Shown: piece after piece, positions 42,443 through 50,996 of the stretch
Numbering within the stretch: position 1 is the first letter of the stretch
Layout: each line of letters begins with the position of its first letter
NCBI RefSeq assembly: GCF_000718255.1
Contig: NZ_JOFJ01000024.1
Span: 1 to 64,000 of the forward strand
DNA length: 64,000 nucleotides
Origin: Spirillospora albida
Lineage (GTDB): Bacteria; Actinomycetota; Actinomycetes; Streptosporangiales; Streptosporangiaceae
Reading direction: 5' to 3'
The notes under the pieces: generated by a model
What the model was told of the DNA's origin: nothing
Database searches by the model: none
The model's input: the letters and a program-made list of their open reading frames with translations, nothing else
Program-made: the position numbers and the translations under genes

Positions 42443-43782
42443 CCGAGCGAGGACCGGACGACGCCGGCGAGGCGCTCGGCCACCCCCTGCGCCTGGACGT
42501 GGGACGCCGCCTCGACCATCACGCGGACCATCGGCTCCGTGCCGCTCGGCCGGATCAGGACGCGGCCGGTGTCGCCGAGCTCCGCCTCCGCCTCCGCCAC
42601 GGCCGCCGCGAGCTCCGGCGACGACTTCGCGCGCGACTTGTCGACGCCCTTCACGTTGATGAGGACCTGCGGAAGCCGCGTCATCGCCTTCGCCAGCTCG
42701 TCCAGCGAACAGCCCCGCCGGACGATCGCCGCGAGCAGGTGCAGACCGGTCAGCACGCCGTCACCGGTGGTCGCGTGGTCCAGCATGATCACGTGGCCGG
42801 ACTGCTCGCCGCCGAAGCCGAACCCGCCCTCCTTCATCGCCTCCAGGACGTACCGGTCGCCCACCGCGGTCTCCACCACGGTGATCCCGGCCTCCTGCAT
42901 GGCGAGCTTGAACCCCAGGTTCGACATCACGGTCGCCACCACCGTGTCGGCGGCCAGCGCGCCCGCCTCCTTCAGCTCCAGCGCCAGGACCGCCATGATC
43001 TGGTCGCCGTCCACGACCTCGCCCGACCCCGTCACCGCCAGGCAGCGGTCGGCGTCGCCGTCGTTCGCGATGCCCGCGTCCGCGCCGTGCTCCCGGACCG
43101 CCGCGACCAGCGCGTCCAGATGCGTCGAACCGCAGCCCGCGTTGATGTTCAGCCCGTCCGGCGCCGTCCCGATCGAGATGACCTCCGCGCCCGCGCGGCG
43201 CAGCGCCTCCGGCGCCACCTCCGCCGACGCGCCGTTCGCGCAGTCCACGACGACGCGCAGCCCGTCCAGCGACACCGGCAGCGTCGACAGCAGATGCGCC
43301 ACGTACTGCTCGACGGCGCCGTGCGCCTCCCGGACCCGGCCGACGCCCGCGCCCGTCGGCGGCTCCCACGCCTCCCCCAGCCGCGCCTCGATCCGGTCCT
43401 CGATCTCGTCCGGCAGCTTGTACCCGCTGCGGTCGAAGAACTTGATCCCGTTGTCGGGGGCCGGGTTGTGCGACGCCGACAGCATCGCGCCGAGGTCGGC
43501 GTCCAGCGTGTGCGTGAGGTACGCGACCGCCGGGGTCGGCAGCACCCCGAGCCGTAGGACGTCCACGCCCGCGCTCGCGAGGCCCGCCACGACCGCCGCC
43601 TCCAGGAACTCCCCGGACGCCCGCGGGTCGCGGCCCACCACCGCCAGCGGACGGTGCCCCTTGAACGCGCCCTCCTCGGCCAGGACCCGCGCCGCCGCGA
43701 CCGACAGGTCCATGGCGAGCGGAGCGGTCAGATCGCGGTTGGCGAGCCCGCGCACGCCATCGGTCCCGAACAGACGTCCCAC
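42439..43782 (-). CDS. glmM: Phosphoglucosamine mutase
   Basis: A 447-residue enzyme converting GlcN-6-P to GlcN-1-P, following GlmS. The active phosphoserine is Ser104 in SASHNP; metal-binding NDGDADR and sugar-binding GGEQSGH and RPSGTEPMVRVMVE are present. The start is GTG43782 with GGAG 8 nt upstream. A 4-bp overlap with the HNH gene at the stops. Confidence 0.96.
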   Translation of the reverse strand: MGRLFGTDGVRGLANRDLTAPLAMDLSVAAARVLAEEGAFKGHRPLAVVGRDPRASGEFLEAAVVAGLASAGVDVLRLGVLPTPAVAYLTHTLDADLGAMLSASHNPAPDNGIKFFDRSGYKLPDEIEDRIEARLGEAWEPPTGAGVGRVREAHGAVEQYVAHLLSTLPVSLDGLRVVVDCANGASAEVAPEALRRAGAEVISIGTAPDGLNINAGCGSTHLDALVAAVREHGADAGIANDGDADRCLAVTGSGEVVDGDQIMAVLALELKEAGALAADTVVATVMSNLGFKLAMQEAGITVVETAVGDRYVLEAMKEGGFGFGGEQSGHVIMLDHATTGDGVLTGLHLLAAIVRRGCSLDELAKAMTRLPQVLINVKGVDKSRAKSSPELAAAVAEAEAELGDTGRVLIRPSGTEPMVRVMVEAASHVQAQGVAERLAGVVRSSLG

Positions 43783-43966
43783 AGTTCAACTCCTGGAAAA
43801 CGACGAAGACCGCAGAGGGGCGGGTCCCTGCGCGTGGCGCGGGCCGTCCCGTGCGGTCGAATCTAGTGGGCGCGCGTGCCGCGCCCCAGGGTCTCGCGCC
43901 CCCGGCCGCCCGTCCCCGCGGGACACGTGCCCCGCGAACGAAGGGACCGGTGTCCCGGAAACGCGG

Positions 43967-44009
43967 ACGAGCCGCCGCCCCCGCGCCGAGGCGGGGTGCG
44001 GCGGCTCGT
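43967..44009 (-). terminator. Terminator of the rplM-rpsI operon
   Basis: A perfect 12-bp stem (ACGAGCCGCCGC / GCGGCGGCTCGT) with a smaller inner C/G stem begins 9 nt after the rpsI stop. Confidence 0.85.
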
Positions 44010-44017
44010 GCCGACGA

Positions 44018-44536
44018 TCAACGCTTGCTGTACTGCGGCGCCTTGCGGGCCTTCTTGAGGCCGGCCTTCTTGCGCTCGGGCACCCGCGCGTCGCGGGTGA
44101 GGAACCCGGCCTTCTTCAGCGCGGGGCGGTGCTCGATGTTCGCGAACTGCAGCGCGCGGGAGATGCCGAGGCGCAGCGCACCGGCCTGGCCGGTGGTGCC
44201 GCCGCCGTTCACGCGCGCGAGCACGTCGAACTGGCCCTCCAGGCCCAGCAGGACGAACGGCTCGTTCACGATCTGCTGGTGGACCTTGTTCGGGAAGTAC
44301 TGGTCCAGCGTCCGGCCGTTGATCTTCCACTGGCCGGTGCCCGGGACGATCCGGACCCGCGCGATGGCCTGCTTGCGGCGGCCGGTCCCGGCGGCCGGGC
44401 CGGTCGCGACCGGCTGGCCCAGGAACGCCTCTCCGGCGGCCTCGGGGGTCTCGGTGGTGTACTCGGACGGCGCGTCCTCGTACGAGTCGGTCTCGACGCC
44501 CTCGGCGGGCGTCTCCGTGCCGGTGGACTGGTCCAC
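44018..44536 (-). CDS. rpsI: 30S ribosomal protein S9
   Basis: A 172-residue S9. The family core starts at about residue 45 (TGRRKQAIARVRIVPGTG) and ends with the invariant KARKAPQYSKR whose C-terminus touches tRNA. The first 45 residues are an acidic Thr/Glu/Pro extension typical of actinobacteria. GTG44536 follows GAGGAG; ATG44548 is an alternative with a poorer site. Confidence 0.96.
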   Translation of the reverse strand: MDQSTGTETPAEGVETDSYEDAPSEYTTETPEAAGEAFLGQPVATGPAAGTGRRKQAIARVRIVPGTGQWKINGRTLDQYFPNKVHQQIVNEPFVLLGLEGQFDVLARVNGGGTTGQAGALRLGISRALQFANIEHRPALKKAGFLTRDARVPERKKAGLKKARKAPQYSKR

Positions 44537-44664
44537 GGTTCTCCTCATCGGTCTTCTGGCCAGGGCGGCCGACCCGATCCCTCGGGTGCCCCGGCGGCCA
44601 CTACTTCGGGTTCCCGCTCCGCGCCGCGGCGGTGCGGGACGCGTGCGTCACCGCACGCGCGAGG

Positions 44665-45117
44665 TCACTTCTTGATCTGGCTGATCTGGGTGATCTCGAA
44701 GGGGACGGGCTTCTGCGCCTGGTGCGGGTGCTCCGGGCCGCGGTAGACCTTCACCTTGCCGAACATCTTCCGGCCGAGGGAGTTCTTGGGCAGCATGCCC
44801 TTGATCGCCTTCTCGACGGCCCGCTCGGGGTTCTTCGCCAGCAGGTCACCGTAGGCCACCGAGCGCAGACCGCCCGGGTAGCCGGAGTGACGGTAGGCCT
44901 TCTTCTGCTCCAGCTTGCTGCCGGACAGCGCCACCTTGTCGGCGTTCACGATGACGACGAAGTCACCGGTGTCGAGGTGCGGCGCGTAGATCGGCTTGTG
45001 CTTACCCCGGAGCAGCTGCGCGACCTGACTGGCGAGACGGCCCAGCACGACATCGGTCGCGTCGATGACGTACCACTGACGCTGTACGTCAGCGGGCTTA
45101 GGGGTGTACGTGCGCAC
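44665..45117 (-). CDS. rplM: 50S ribosomal protein L13
   Basis: A 150-residue L13: VQRQWYVIDATDVVLGRLAS, NADKVALSG, KKAYRHSGYPGG and KMLPKN-like GMLPKNSLGRKMF. GTG45117 has GAAGG 8 nt upstream. First gene of rplM-rpsI. Confidence 0.97.
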   Translation of the reverse strand: MRTYTPKPADVQRQWYVIDATDVVLGRLASQVAQLLRGKHKPIYAPHLDTGDFVVIVNADKVALSGSKLEQKKAYRHSGYPGGLRSVAYGDLLAKNPERAVEKAIKGMLPKNSLGRKMFGKVKVYRGPEHPHQAQKPVPFEITQISQIKK

Positions 45118-45437
45118 GGTCGTGGCCTTCGTTTCTCGTCGACTTCTCAGCGGATATCCCGCTCGCGCCGATCGATGTTCACAATCCGACCTGGCGCTCC
45201 GGGAGGCCGGGGCCCGAGCGTGCGAGAGCACAGCGGACGCGCCGACACGTCGTTGTCATGCGTCCCCACCCGCGTGCGCGGGCATGCGGACATACAACAA
45301 ACCCGCAGGATACCCATCCGCGCGGGCACGGGTCAAAACAGAACGCTGTGCGGAACGCGCGGCAGACTCCCGGCCACCGTCCAGTATGCAGCATCGCCCC
45401 TCGTGCGCCGTCCGCCGGGAGGCGGCGGGGGCCTCCG
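45118..45437. other. 320-bp divergent region between rplM and the CAP-protein gene
   Basis: Must hold the rplM-rpsI promoter and leader. No hairpin or consensus promoter stands out, and no gene is supported. Confidence 0.35.
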
Positions 45438-46490
45438 GTGGCACGGAAGGATCATTTATGGGATCTTCCGTCTCGGCCGCCCGCAGCGGTATATGGTGCG
45501 GCCGACCGGTCCACGCCGGCTCCGCCGGCCCGCACCCGGGAGCCCCCACTGTCTTCCCCCCGCAGATCCGGCCACCAGGCCGACCGCCCCGATCCCCGGC
45601 ACGGCGCCCCGCGCGACGGCGCGCCCCGCCGGCCCGCCGACCCCCGATCCGGCCCGCGCCGGGCCGCGCCCCCGCGCCGGGCCGCGCCCCCGCGACGGAA
45701 GGCGGGGAAGGGCCGGCTGCGGTCCGCCACCGCCGTCGGCGCCGCGGTCGCCGCGTCCGTCCTCGCGATCGGCACGGGCGTCGCGCTCGACCGGCTCGTG
45801 CTGCCCGAACTGCGCTCCGAGCCCGCCTCCGCGGCCGGTCCCGACGCGCGCCCCGTCGGCCTCGACCCGACCGGCCCGGACGCCCTGCCCACGGGTGGGG
45901 ACGGCACGGACGGCGGCGCCCCCGGCGACGGCAAGCGGGGCGCGAAGCCCCGGGGCGTCACGGCGACCTCCGTCACCGACGCCCCGACGCCGCCGCTGAA
46001 GACGATGCGGGCGCCGTCGAGGCCGACGCCGACCCCCTCGAAGAGCTCCTCCGCCCCGTCCGGCGGCGGCGGCGCGCCCGCCCCGTCCACGCCCGCGGGC
46101 GGCGGCGGCATGTCCGCGGCCGAGGCCGCCGTCGTGTCGCTGACCAACGCCGAGCGGGCCAAGGAGGGCTGCCCGGCGCTGCGCGCGGACGCGCGGCTCA
46201 CCACGGCGGCGCGCAGGCACTCCGCCGACATGGCCGCCAACAACTACTTCGACCACACGTCGCAGAACGGCGACAGCCCGTGGAAGCGCATGGAGGACGC
46301 CGGCTACCCGAGCCCCGGTGCCGAGAACATCGCCAAGGGCTACCCCACCGCAGCCGCGGTCGTGAAGGGCTGGATGAACAGCCCCGGGCACCGCGCCAAC
46401 ATCCTGAACTGCGGCCTGCGCGCGATCGGCGTCGGCAAGGCGGACGGGCCCGGCGGGCCGCTCTGGACGCAGAACTTCGGCTGGAAGTGA
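45438..46490 (+). CDS. Membrane-anchored CAP-domain (SCP/PR-1) protein
   Basis: A protein of up to 350 residues. The N-terminal 95 residues are Arg/Pro-rich and cytoplasmic, a transmembrane helix lies at about 97-117, then a Ser/Pro/Gly-rich linker and a C-terminal CAP domain of about 125 residues (SLTNAERAKEGCPALRADARL, HSADMAANNYFDHTS, AENIAKGY, GWMNSPGHRANILNCGLRAIGVG). The CAP His/Glu residues are present. Role of bacterial CAP proteins is poorly known. Start uncertain: GTG45438 is used, and an ORF extends further upstream. Confidence 0.82.
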   Translation: MARKDHLWDLPSRPPAAVYGAADRSTPAPPARTREPPLSSPRRSGHQADRPDPRHGAPRDGAPRRPADPRSGPRRAAPPRRAAPPRRKAGKGRLRSATAVGAAVAASVLAIGTGVALDRLVLPELRSEPASAAGPDARPVGLDPTGPDALPTGGDGTDGGAPGDGKRGAKPRGVTATSVTDAPTPPLKTMRAPSRPTPTPSKSSSAPSGGGGAPAPSTPAGGGGMSAAEAAVVSLTNAERAKEGCPALRADARLTTAARRHSADMAANNYFDHTSQNGDSPWKRMEDAGYPSPGAENIAKGYPTAAAVVKGWMNSPGHRANILNCGLRAIGVGKADGPGGPLWTQNFGWK

Positions 46491-46520
46491 CCATGCGAAA
46501 GGAACGGTAAGGTCCATCGC

Positions 46521-47627
46521 ATGGGTTATCCGGGCGAACAAGGCAAAACCGGCGACTGGCCCGCTCAGCCGCCGTACGAGCCGTACGGCCCCGGAGGACG
46601 GACGCCCGAGGCGGCACCGTACGGCGATGACGCGTCCCCCTTCCGGCCGCGCGGCGACGAGCCCGTCGCGGGCGGCGCACACGGCGAGCCCGGCGCCGCC
46701 TACGGCGGGGCCGGCAGCGAGCACGTGGGGGCCGGCGCCGCCTACGGCGGGACGGGCGGCGCGTACGGCGGGGCCGATGACGGCCCCTTCGACGCGGACC
46801 CCGGCGCCTACCCACCCGACCCCTACGCGGGCGACGGGTTCGGCACGGGGCCGTACGCGCGCCCCGGCGAAGGCCGCGGGAAGCCGGAACGGCGCCGCAA
46901 CCTGCCGCTCATCATCGGCGCCGCCGCCGTCGCCGGGCTCGTCCTGGTCGGCGGCGGCATCGGGCTGTCCTCCATGCTCGAGGACGACCCGAAGCCGAAG
47001 AAGCCCACCGCGCAGAGCCCCAGCCCGTCCGCGAAGCCGACGACCCCCGCGACACCGTCCGTCCCGCCGCTGGAGCCGGTCAAACTCAAGAGCCGCGCCA
47101 CCGACCCGAAGCCGTTGACGCTCTCGGAGGTCTTCGGCAAGAAGACCTTCAAGGCCGGCAAGCAGAAGTACGTGCGGACGGCCTGGAACGCCAAGCGCGG
47201 CTGCACCGGCATCGTCGGCGGCGCCGCGCTCGTCACCGCCCTCAAGAAGGGCTCCTGCTCGCAGGCGCTGCGCGCCACCTACGCGCTGAGCAACGGCAAG
47301 CTGATCGGCACCGTCGGCGTCCTCAACCTCAAGACCGAGGCCGCCGCCAAGCAGGCCGTCAAGGCCGCCGCCGCGAAGGACGCCTACCTCCGGGCGCTGC
47401 CCGGCACCGGCATCACGAGGACCAACGGCAAGGGCGAGGCGCTCGGCACCTCCGAGGCGCGCGGCCACTACGTCGTGATGACCTGGGTCCAGCGGCCGGA
47501 CGGCAAGAAGATAGCGTCCTCCTACCACCCTGTCGTCAGCGCGTTCGGCGCGCAGCTCGTCAAGGGCAGCGACCTCGCGTTCGCGCTCGCCTACCGGGAA
47601 ACCGAAGGCAAGCCCCTCCAGAAGTGA
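46521..47627 (+). CDS. Single-pass membrane protein, paralog 1 of a tandem pair
   Basis: A 368-residue protein. The cytoplasmic 125 residues are Pro/Gly/Tyr-rich with AAYGG repeats. A transmembrane helix lies at about 129-149. A Pro/Thr/Ser linker leads to an extracellular domain (about 195-368) with LTLSEVFGKKTFKAGKQKYVRTAW, two Cys (RGCTG, GSCSQ) and a conserved LRATYALSNGKLIGTVGVLNL. The domain recurs in the next gene. No known family recognised. 30 bp after the CAP gene. Confidence 0.82.
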   Translation: MGYPGEQGKTGDWPAQPPYEPYGPGGRTPEAAPYGDDASPFRPRGDEPVAGGAHGEPGAAYGGAGSEHVGAGAAYGGTGGAYGGADDGPFDADPGAYPPDPYAGDGFGTGPYARPGEGRGKPERRRNLPLIIGAAAVAGLVLVGGGIGLSSMLEDDPKPKKPTAQSPSPSAKPTTPATPSVPPLEPVKLKSRATDPKPLTLSEVFGKKTFKAGKQKYVRTAWNAKRGCTGIVGGAALVTALKKGSCSQALRATYALSNGKLIGTVGVLNLKTEAAAKQAVKAAAAKDAYLRALPGTGITRTNGKGEALGTSEARGHYVVMTWVQRPDGKKIASSYHPVVSAFGAQLVKGSDLAFALAYRETEGKPLQK

Positions 47628-47650
47628 TTCGTTGAATACCCTGGCTGCTT

Positions 47651-49048
47651 ATGTCTGGTCCTGAAGAGACCCGGGAGACCGCCCAGCAGGCGGGGACGTC
47701 GCCCGCCGCCGCGGCGCCGCCCAGCTTCGGCGGGGCGGAGACCTCGGAGGGCGCGCCGCCCACCGGGCTGCCGACGCTGCCCCCGTTCGGCCTGGAGACC
47801 CCGTGGTGGGCGTCCGACGACCCGTCGTCCGACGAGCCGCCCGGCGACATCGCGCAGGCGGCCGACACCGCGCCGCCAGCCGAACCCGCGCCGCCCGCGG
47901 AACCGATTCCCGAGCCGGACGCCGAGCAGCCGTCCGAAGCGCCCACCGAGCAGACCAGCGAGCAGCCCGTGCCGACGAGCGAGCAGTCCACCGGAACCGA
48001 GCAGGCCGCCTTCGAGCGGGCACGGGAGGCCGAGGGGGCGTCCGCGTCGCTCGCCCCCGTGCTCGTCCCGGACGCGATCCATCCGCCCGGGTTCGTCCCG
48101 CCGACCGGCAGTGGACCGCATCCCCAGATGACCCCGGCGCAGCCGGACCCCACGCCCACCGAGGCCGCCCCCGACGCGGGCGGCACGGTGATCGCCCCGG
48201 CGTACCACGCCGAGGGCGGCCGGCCGATCGACGTCCCGCCGCCGATCGACGTCCCGCCGCCGACCGGCGGCGCCGGGCGGCCGCCCACCCCGCCGACCGC
48301 CCCCGGCACGCCGAAGACCCCCGGGAGCAGACGCCGGCCGCTGCTGATCGGCGCCGGCGCGGCCGTGGTCCTCGCCGCGGCCGGCGCGCTGTTCGCGCTG
48401 AACGGATCCGGTGAGGCGAAGGACGACACCGCCCGCCAGGCCGCCGGACGCCCCGCCGGGCAGGCCACATCGGCCGCGCCCGCGAGCCCGTCCGCCTCCG
48501 CGCCCGCGCGGCCCGCGATCCCGCCGGCCAAGCCCTCGAAGATCGACAACGAGAAGACCGACAAGAGGGACCTCGCGTTCACCGACGTCTTCCCGAGCGA
48601 GGCGTTCCGGCTCGCCGGCCACGCCTACGTCCGCGACCGCTGGTCCATCAACCGGACGTACCGCTACGCGGCGAACGGCGCGATGCTCGAAGCCCTCAAG
48701 CGGGAGAAGTGCCGCAAGGTCGTCCGCGCCACCTATATCGACAAGGAACGTTCTATCGCCGTCACGTCCGGCATCGCGGTGCTGCCGACCAGGGCCGCCG
48801 CGGTCGCCGTCAGCCAGGCCGGCGACCCCGCGAAGTACGAGTGGTTCCGCGGCATGGCGGGCAAGAACTCCGCCGCCATCGACCGGGCCGGCGGATACGC
48901 CAGCTCGACCGTCCGCGGCCGGTACGTGATCTACTCCTACGTCCAGTACGCCAACGGCAAGCAGGCCCAGCCGGGCGACCCCGTCATCAAGCAGGTCGCC
49001 CAGCAGTTCCTCGACTACACCGCCAAGCCCATCGACGCCCGCCGCTAG
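47651..49048 (+). CDS. Single-pass membrane protein, paralog 2 of a tandem pair
   Basis: A 465-residue protein with a Pro/Glu/Ser/Thr-rich cytoplasmic region (about 1-225), a transmembrane helix at about 230-252 and an extracellular domain homologous to that of the preceding gene: LAFTDVFPSEAFRLAGHAYVRDRW, LKREKCRKVVRATYIDKERSIAVTSGIAVL, YVIYSYVQYANGK. The first Cys pair of paralog 1 is reduced to one Cys here. 23 bp after paralog 1, one operon. Function unknown. Confidence 0.82.
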   Translation: MSGPEETRETAQQAGTSPAAAAPPSFGGAETSEGAPPTGLPTLPPFGLETPWWASDDPSSDEPPGDIAQAADTAPPAEPAPPAEPIPEPDAEQPSEAPTEQTSEQPVPTSEQSTGTEQAAFERAREAEGASASLAPVLVPDAIHPPGFVPPTGSGPHPQMTPAQPDPTPTEAAPDAGGTVIAPAYHAEGGRPIDVPPPIDVPPPTGGAGRPPTPPTAPGTPKTPGSRRRPLLIGAGAAVVLAAAGALFALNGSGEAKDDTARQAAGRPAGQATSAAPASPSASAPARPAIPPAKPSKIDNEKTDKRDLAFTDVFPSEAFRLAGHAYVRDRWSINRTYRYAANGAMLEALKREKCRKVVRATYIDKERSIAVTSGIAVLPTRAAAVAVSQAGDPAKYEWFRGMAGKNSAAIDRAGGYASSTVRGRYVIYSYVQYANGKQAQPGDPVIKQVAQQFLDYTAKPIDARR

Positions 49049-49135
49049 TTTTATTCAGTTCCGGCCCACTGCGCTCGCCTGGCGGCTCGCTTCGTGACCG
49101 TTCCTGGGCGAACGCGGCATCGCTTCGCGATCTTC

Positions 49136-49169
49136 CCGGTGCGGCTCGCCTCCGGCTTCGCCGCACCGG
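49136..49169. terminator. Hairpin between paralog 2 and truA
   Basis: A perfect 10-bp stem (CCGGTGCGGC / GCCGCACCGG) with a 14-nt loop in the 228-bp gap (49049-49276) of convergent genes. The rest of the gap is rich in CTCGC/TTCGC words but shows no gene. Confidence 0.6.
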
Positions 49170-49276
49170 TCAGGTCACGCGTTCGCGCGCGGCGTTGAGG
49201 TCCCTGGGGAGCCCCACCCTACGGGGGGGTGCGGCTTCAGAGCCGGGGCTTAGGCAGGCGGAGCCGGGGCCGGGGC

Positions 49277-50140
49277 CTAGGCGGGTGGGGCCTGGACGGC
49301 GGGTGGGGCGGTCGGGCGTAGTGAGCGGACCCTCCGGGTCTCCTTCGCGCGGCGGGCCAGGCTGTCGTCGTCCGGGTAGCGGATCTCTTCCAGCGACAGC
49401 CCGTGCGCCGGGGCGACGTTCACCGCGGAGTCCCGGACCCGGGCCGACAGCACCGCGGCGGGCCACTCCACGTCCCGCCGCCCGTCCCCGACCATGAGCA
49501 GCGCACCGACCAGCGCCCGCACCATCGAATGGCAGAACGCGTCGGCCTCCACCGTCGCGTACGCCAGGTACGGGTCGCGGTCGTCGCGCGTCCAGTCGTA
49601 GCGGAGCAGCTCCCGGATCGTCGTCGCGCCCTCCCGGCGGCGGCAGTACGCGGCGAAGTCGTGCTCGCCGACCATCAGCCGGGTCGCCTCGTTCATCCGC
49701 GCCAGGTTCAGCGGACGCGGATGCCACAGCACGTCGTGGCGCCGCAGCGGCTCCACCCCGAACGGGTTGTCGCAAACCCGGTACGCGTAGCGGCGCGACA
49801 GGGCGGAGAACCGGGCGTCGAACCCCTCGGGCGCGATCGACACCCGCCACACCCGGACGTCGGGGGGCAGCAGGCCCGCCAGCCGGCGCGGCATCGTCCC
49901 GTTGATCGCCGAGTAGGCGACGACGGGCACGACGACGTGCGCGACCTGGCCGCGGGCGTGGACGCCCGCGTCGGTGCGCCCGGCGACCGTGAGCATGGGC
50001 GGCGGGTCGAGCCGCAGCATCCGCGCGAGGGCGTCCTCGATGACGCCCTGCACGGTCCGCTGGTTCGGCTGCCGCGCCCAGCCCGCGAAGTCCGACCCGT
50101 CGTAGGAGATGTCGAGCCGGAGCCGTACCAGTGCGGTCAT
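49277..50140 (-). CDS. truA: tRNA pseudouridine(38-40) synthase TruA
   Basis: A 287-residue enzyme. RLRLDISYDGSDFAGWARQPN, catalytic Asp in AGRTDAGVHARGQVAH and FCHSMVRALVGALLMVG identify TruA. ATG50140 was chosen; a TTG 24 nt upstream is possible. Follows the rplQ terminator region in the same direction. Confidence 0.96.
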   Translation of the reverse strand: MTALVRLRLDISYDGSDFAGWARQPNQRTVQGVIEDALARMLRLDPPPMLTVAGRTDAGVHARGQVAHVVVPVVAYSAINGTMPRRLAGLLPPDVRVWRVSIAPEGFDARFSALSRRYAYRVCDNPFGVEPLRRHDVLWHPRPLNLARMNEATRLMVGEHDFAAYCRRREGATTIRELLRYDWTRDDRDPYLAYATVEADAFCHSMVRALVGALLMVGDGRRDVEWPAAVLSARVRDSAVNVAPAHGLSLEEIRYPDDDSLARRAKETRRVRSLRPTAPPAVQAPPA

Positions 50141-50277
50141 GTCAGCGGGGGTGTCCTGTTCCAAAGCCCATCCGTTCCGCCCGATGAAGCCGAATGATCA
50201 TCGGGCACTCCATCGACACGCTCCCCGGTTGATCGTCGCCCCCCAGACATGGCCATGCGATCAAGTCTGGCAAAGAC

Positions 50278-50313
50278 GAGGCCCGCCGTCCCGGAGCGGG
50301 AGCGGCGGGCCTC
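50278..50313 (-). terminator. Terminator of the alpha ribosomal operon
   Basis: A perfect 11-bp stem (GAGGCCCGCCG / CGGCGGGCCTC) with a 14-nt loop, about 90 nt past the rplQ stop, then TCTTTG on the minus strand. truA starts 137 nt further on. Confidence 0.8.
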
Positions 50314-50400
50314 TTCATCATGTCGGCCGAAACCGTCAACGCTATGGCCAAGGGGATGGACGACCCCGCGTGCGCGGGGAGCGCTTTCGGCCGGCGTCGC

Positions 50401-50901
50401 CTACTTGGCGTCGCCTGCGGTGTCCTCGGAGGCGGCCTCGGCGGCCGTCGTGTCCTCGGTCTTCGCCGCCTCGTCCTCGGCCGGCGCCTCGGACTTGGCG
50501 GGCTTCTCGTCGGCCTTCGGCGCCGCGGCGGTCTTGGCCGCCATCGGCTCGGTGACCAGCTCGATCACCGCCATGGGGGCCGCGTCGCCCTTACGGGGGC
50601 CGATCTTGGTGATGCGCGTGTAGCCGCCCGGCCGGGCCTCGAAGGTCGGCGCGATCTCGGTGAAGAGCGTGTGGACGACGCCCTTGTCGCGGATCGTCTG
50701 GGCCACGAGGCGACGGTTGTGCAGGTCGCCGCGCTTGGCCTTCGTGATCAGCTTCTCCGCCAGCGGACGGAGCCGGCGGGCCTTCGCCTCGGTGGTGGTG
50801 ATCCGGCCGTGCTCGAACAGCGCGGTGGCCAGGTTCGCCAGGATCAGCTTCTGGTGCGCCGCGGAGCCGCCGAGGCGGGCGCCCTTGGTGGGCTGAGGCA
50901 T
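50401..50901 (-). CDS. rplQ: 50S ribosomal protein L17
   Basis: A 166-residue L17: MPQPTKGARLGGSAAHQKLILANLATALFEHGRI and RDKGVVHTLFTEIAPTF. The C-terminal 50 residues are an Ala/Glu/Lys tail typical of actinobacteria. ATG50901 has GGAAGGAAG upstream. Confidence 0.96.
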   Translation of the reverse strand: MPQPTKGARLGGSAAHQKLILANLATALFEHGRITTTEAKARRLRPLAEKLITKAKRGDLHNRRLVAQTIRDKGVVHTLFTEIAPTFEARPGGYTRITKIGPRKGDAAPMAVIELVTEPMAAKTAAAPKADEKPAKSEAPAEDEAAKTEDTTAAEAASEDTAGDAK

Positions 50902-50955
50902 GCTGCTTCCTTCCTGCACCGGCCGTACCAGGTACCGGTGTCAGCTGGTTCCGGA

Positions 50956-50982
50956 ACGGCCGGGGAACGCGCCCCCGGCCGT
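50956..50982 (-). other. rpoA-rplQ intergenic hairpin
   Basis: A perfect 10-bp stem (ACGGCCGGGG / CCCCGGCCGT) with a 7-nt loop in the 95-nt spacer. It may stabilise upstream mRNA or attenuate rplQ; inference. Confidence 0.5.
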
Positions 50983-50996
50983 CCGGACTCGGGTTT

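Noticed and set aside
45104..46510. Frameshifted version of the CAP gene starting at ATG45458
   Set aside because: That frame gives Arg-rich nonsense through the CAP domain, while the neighbouring frame gives the complete domain; no frameshift needed.
49049..49276. Possible further copy of the interspersed repeat
   Set aside because: Shares CTCGC/TTCGC words and a hairpin, but does not align with copies A or B and lacks CCTTCGGCGG and the CAGGTTC/GAACCTG stem.
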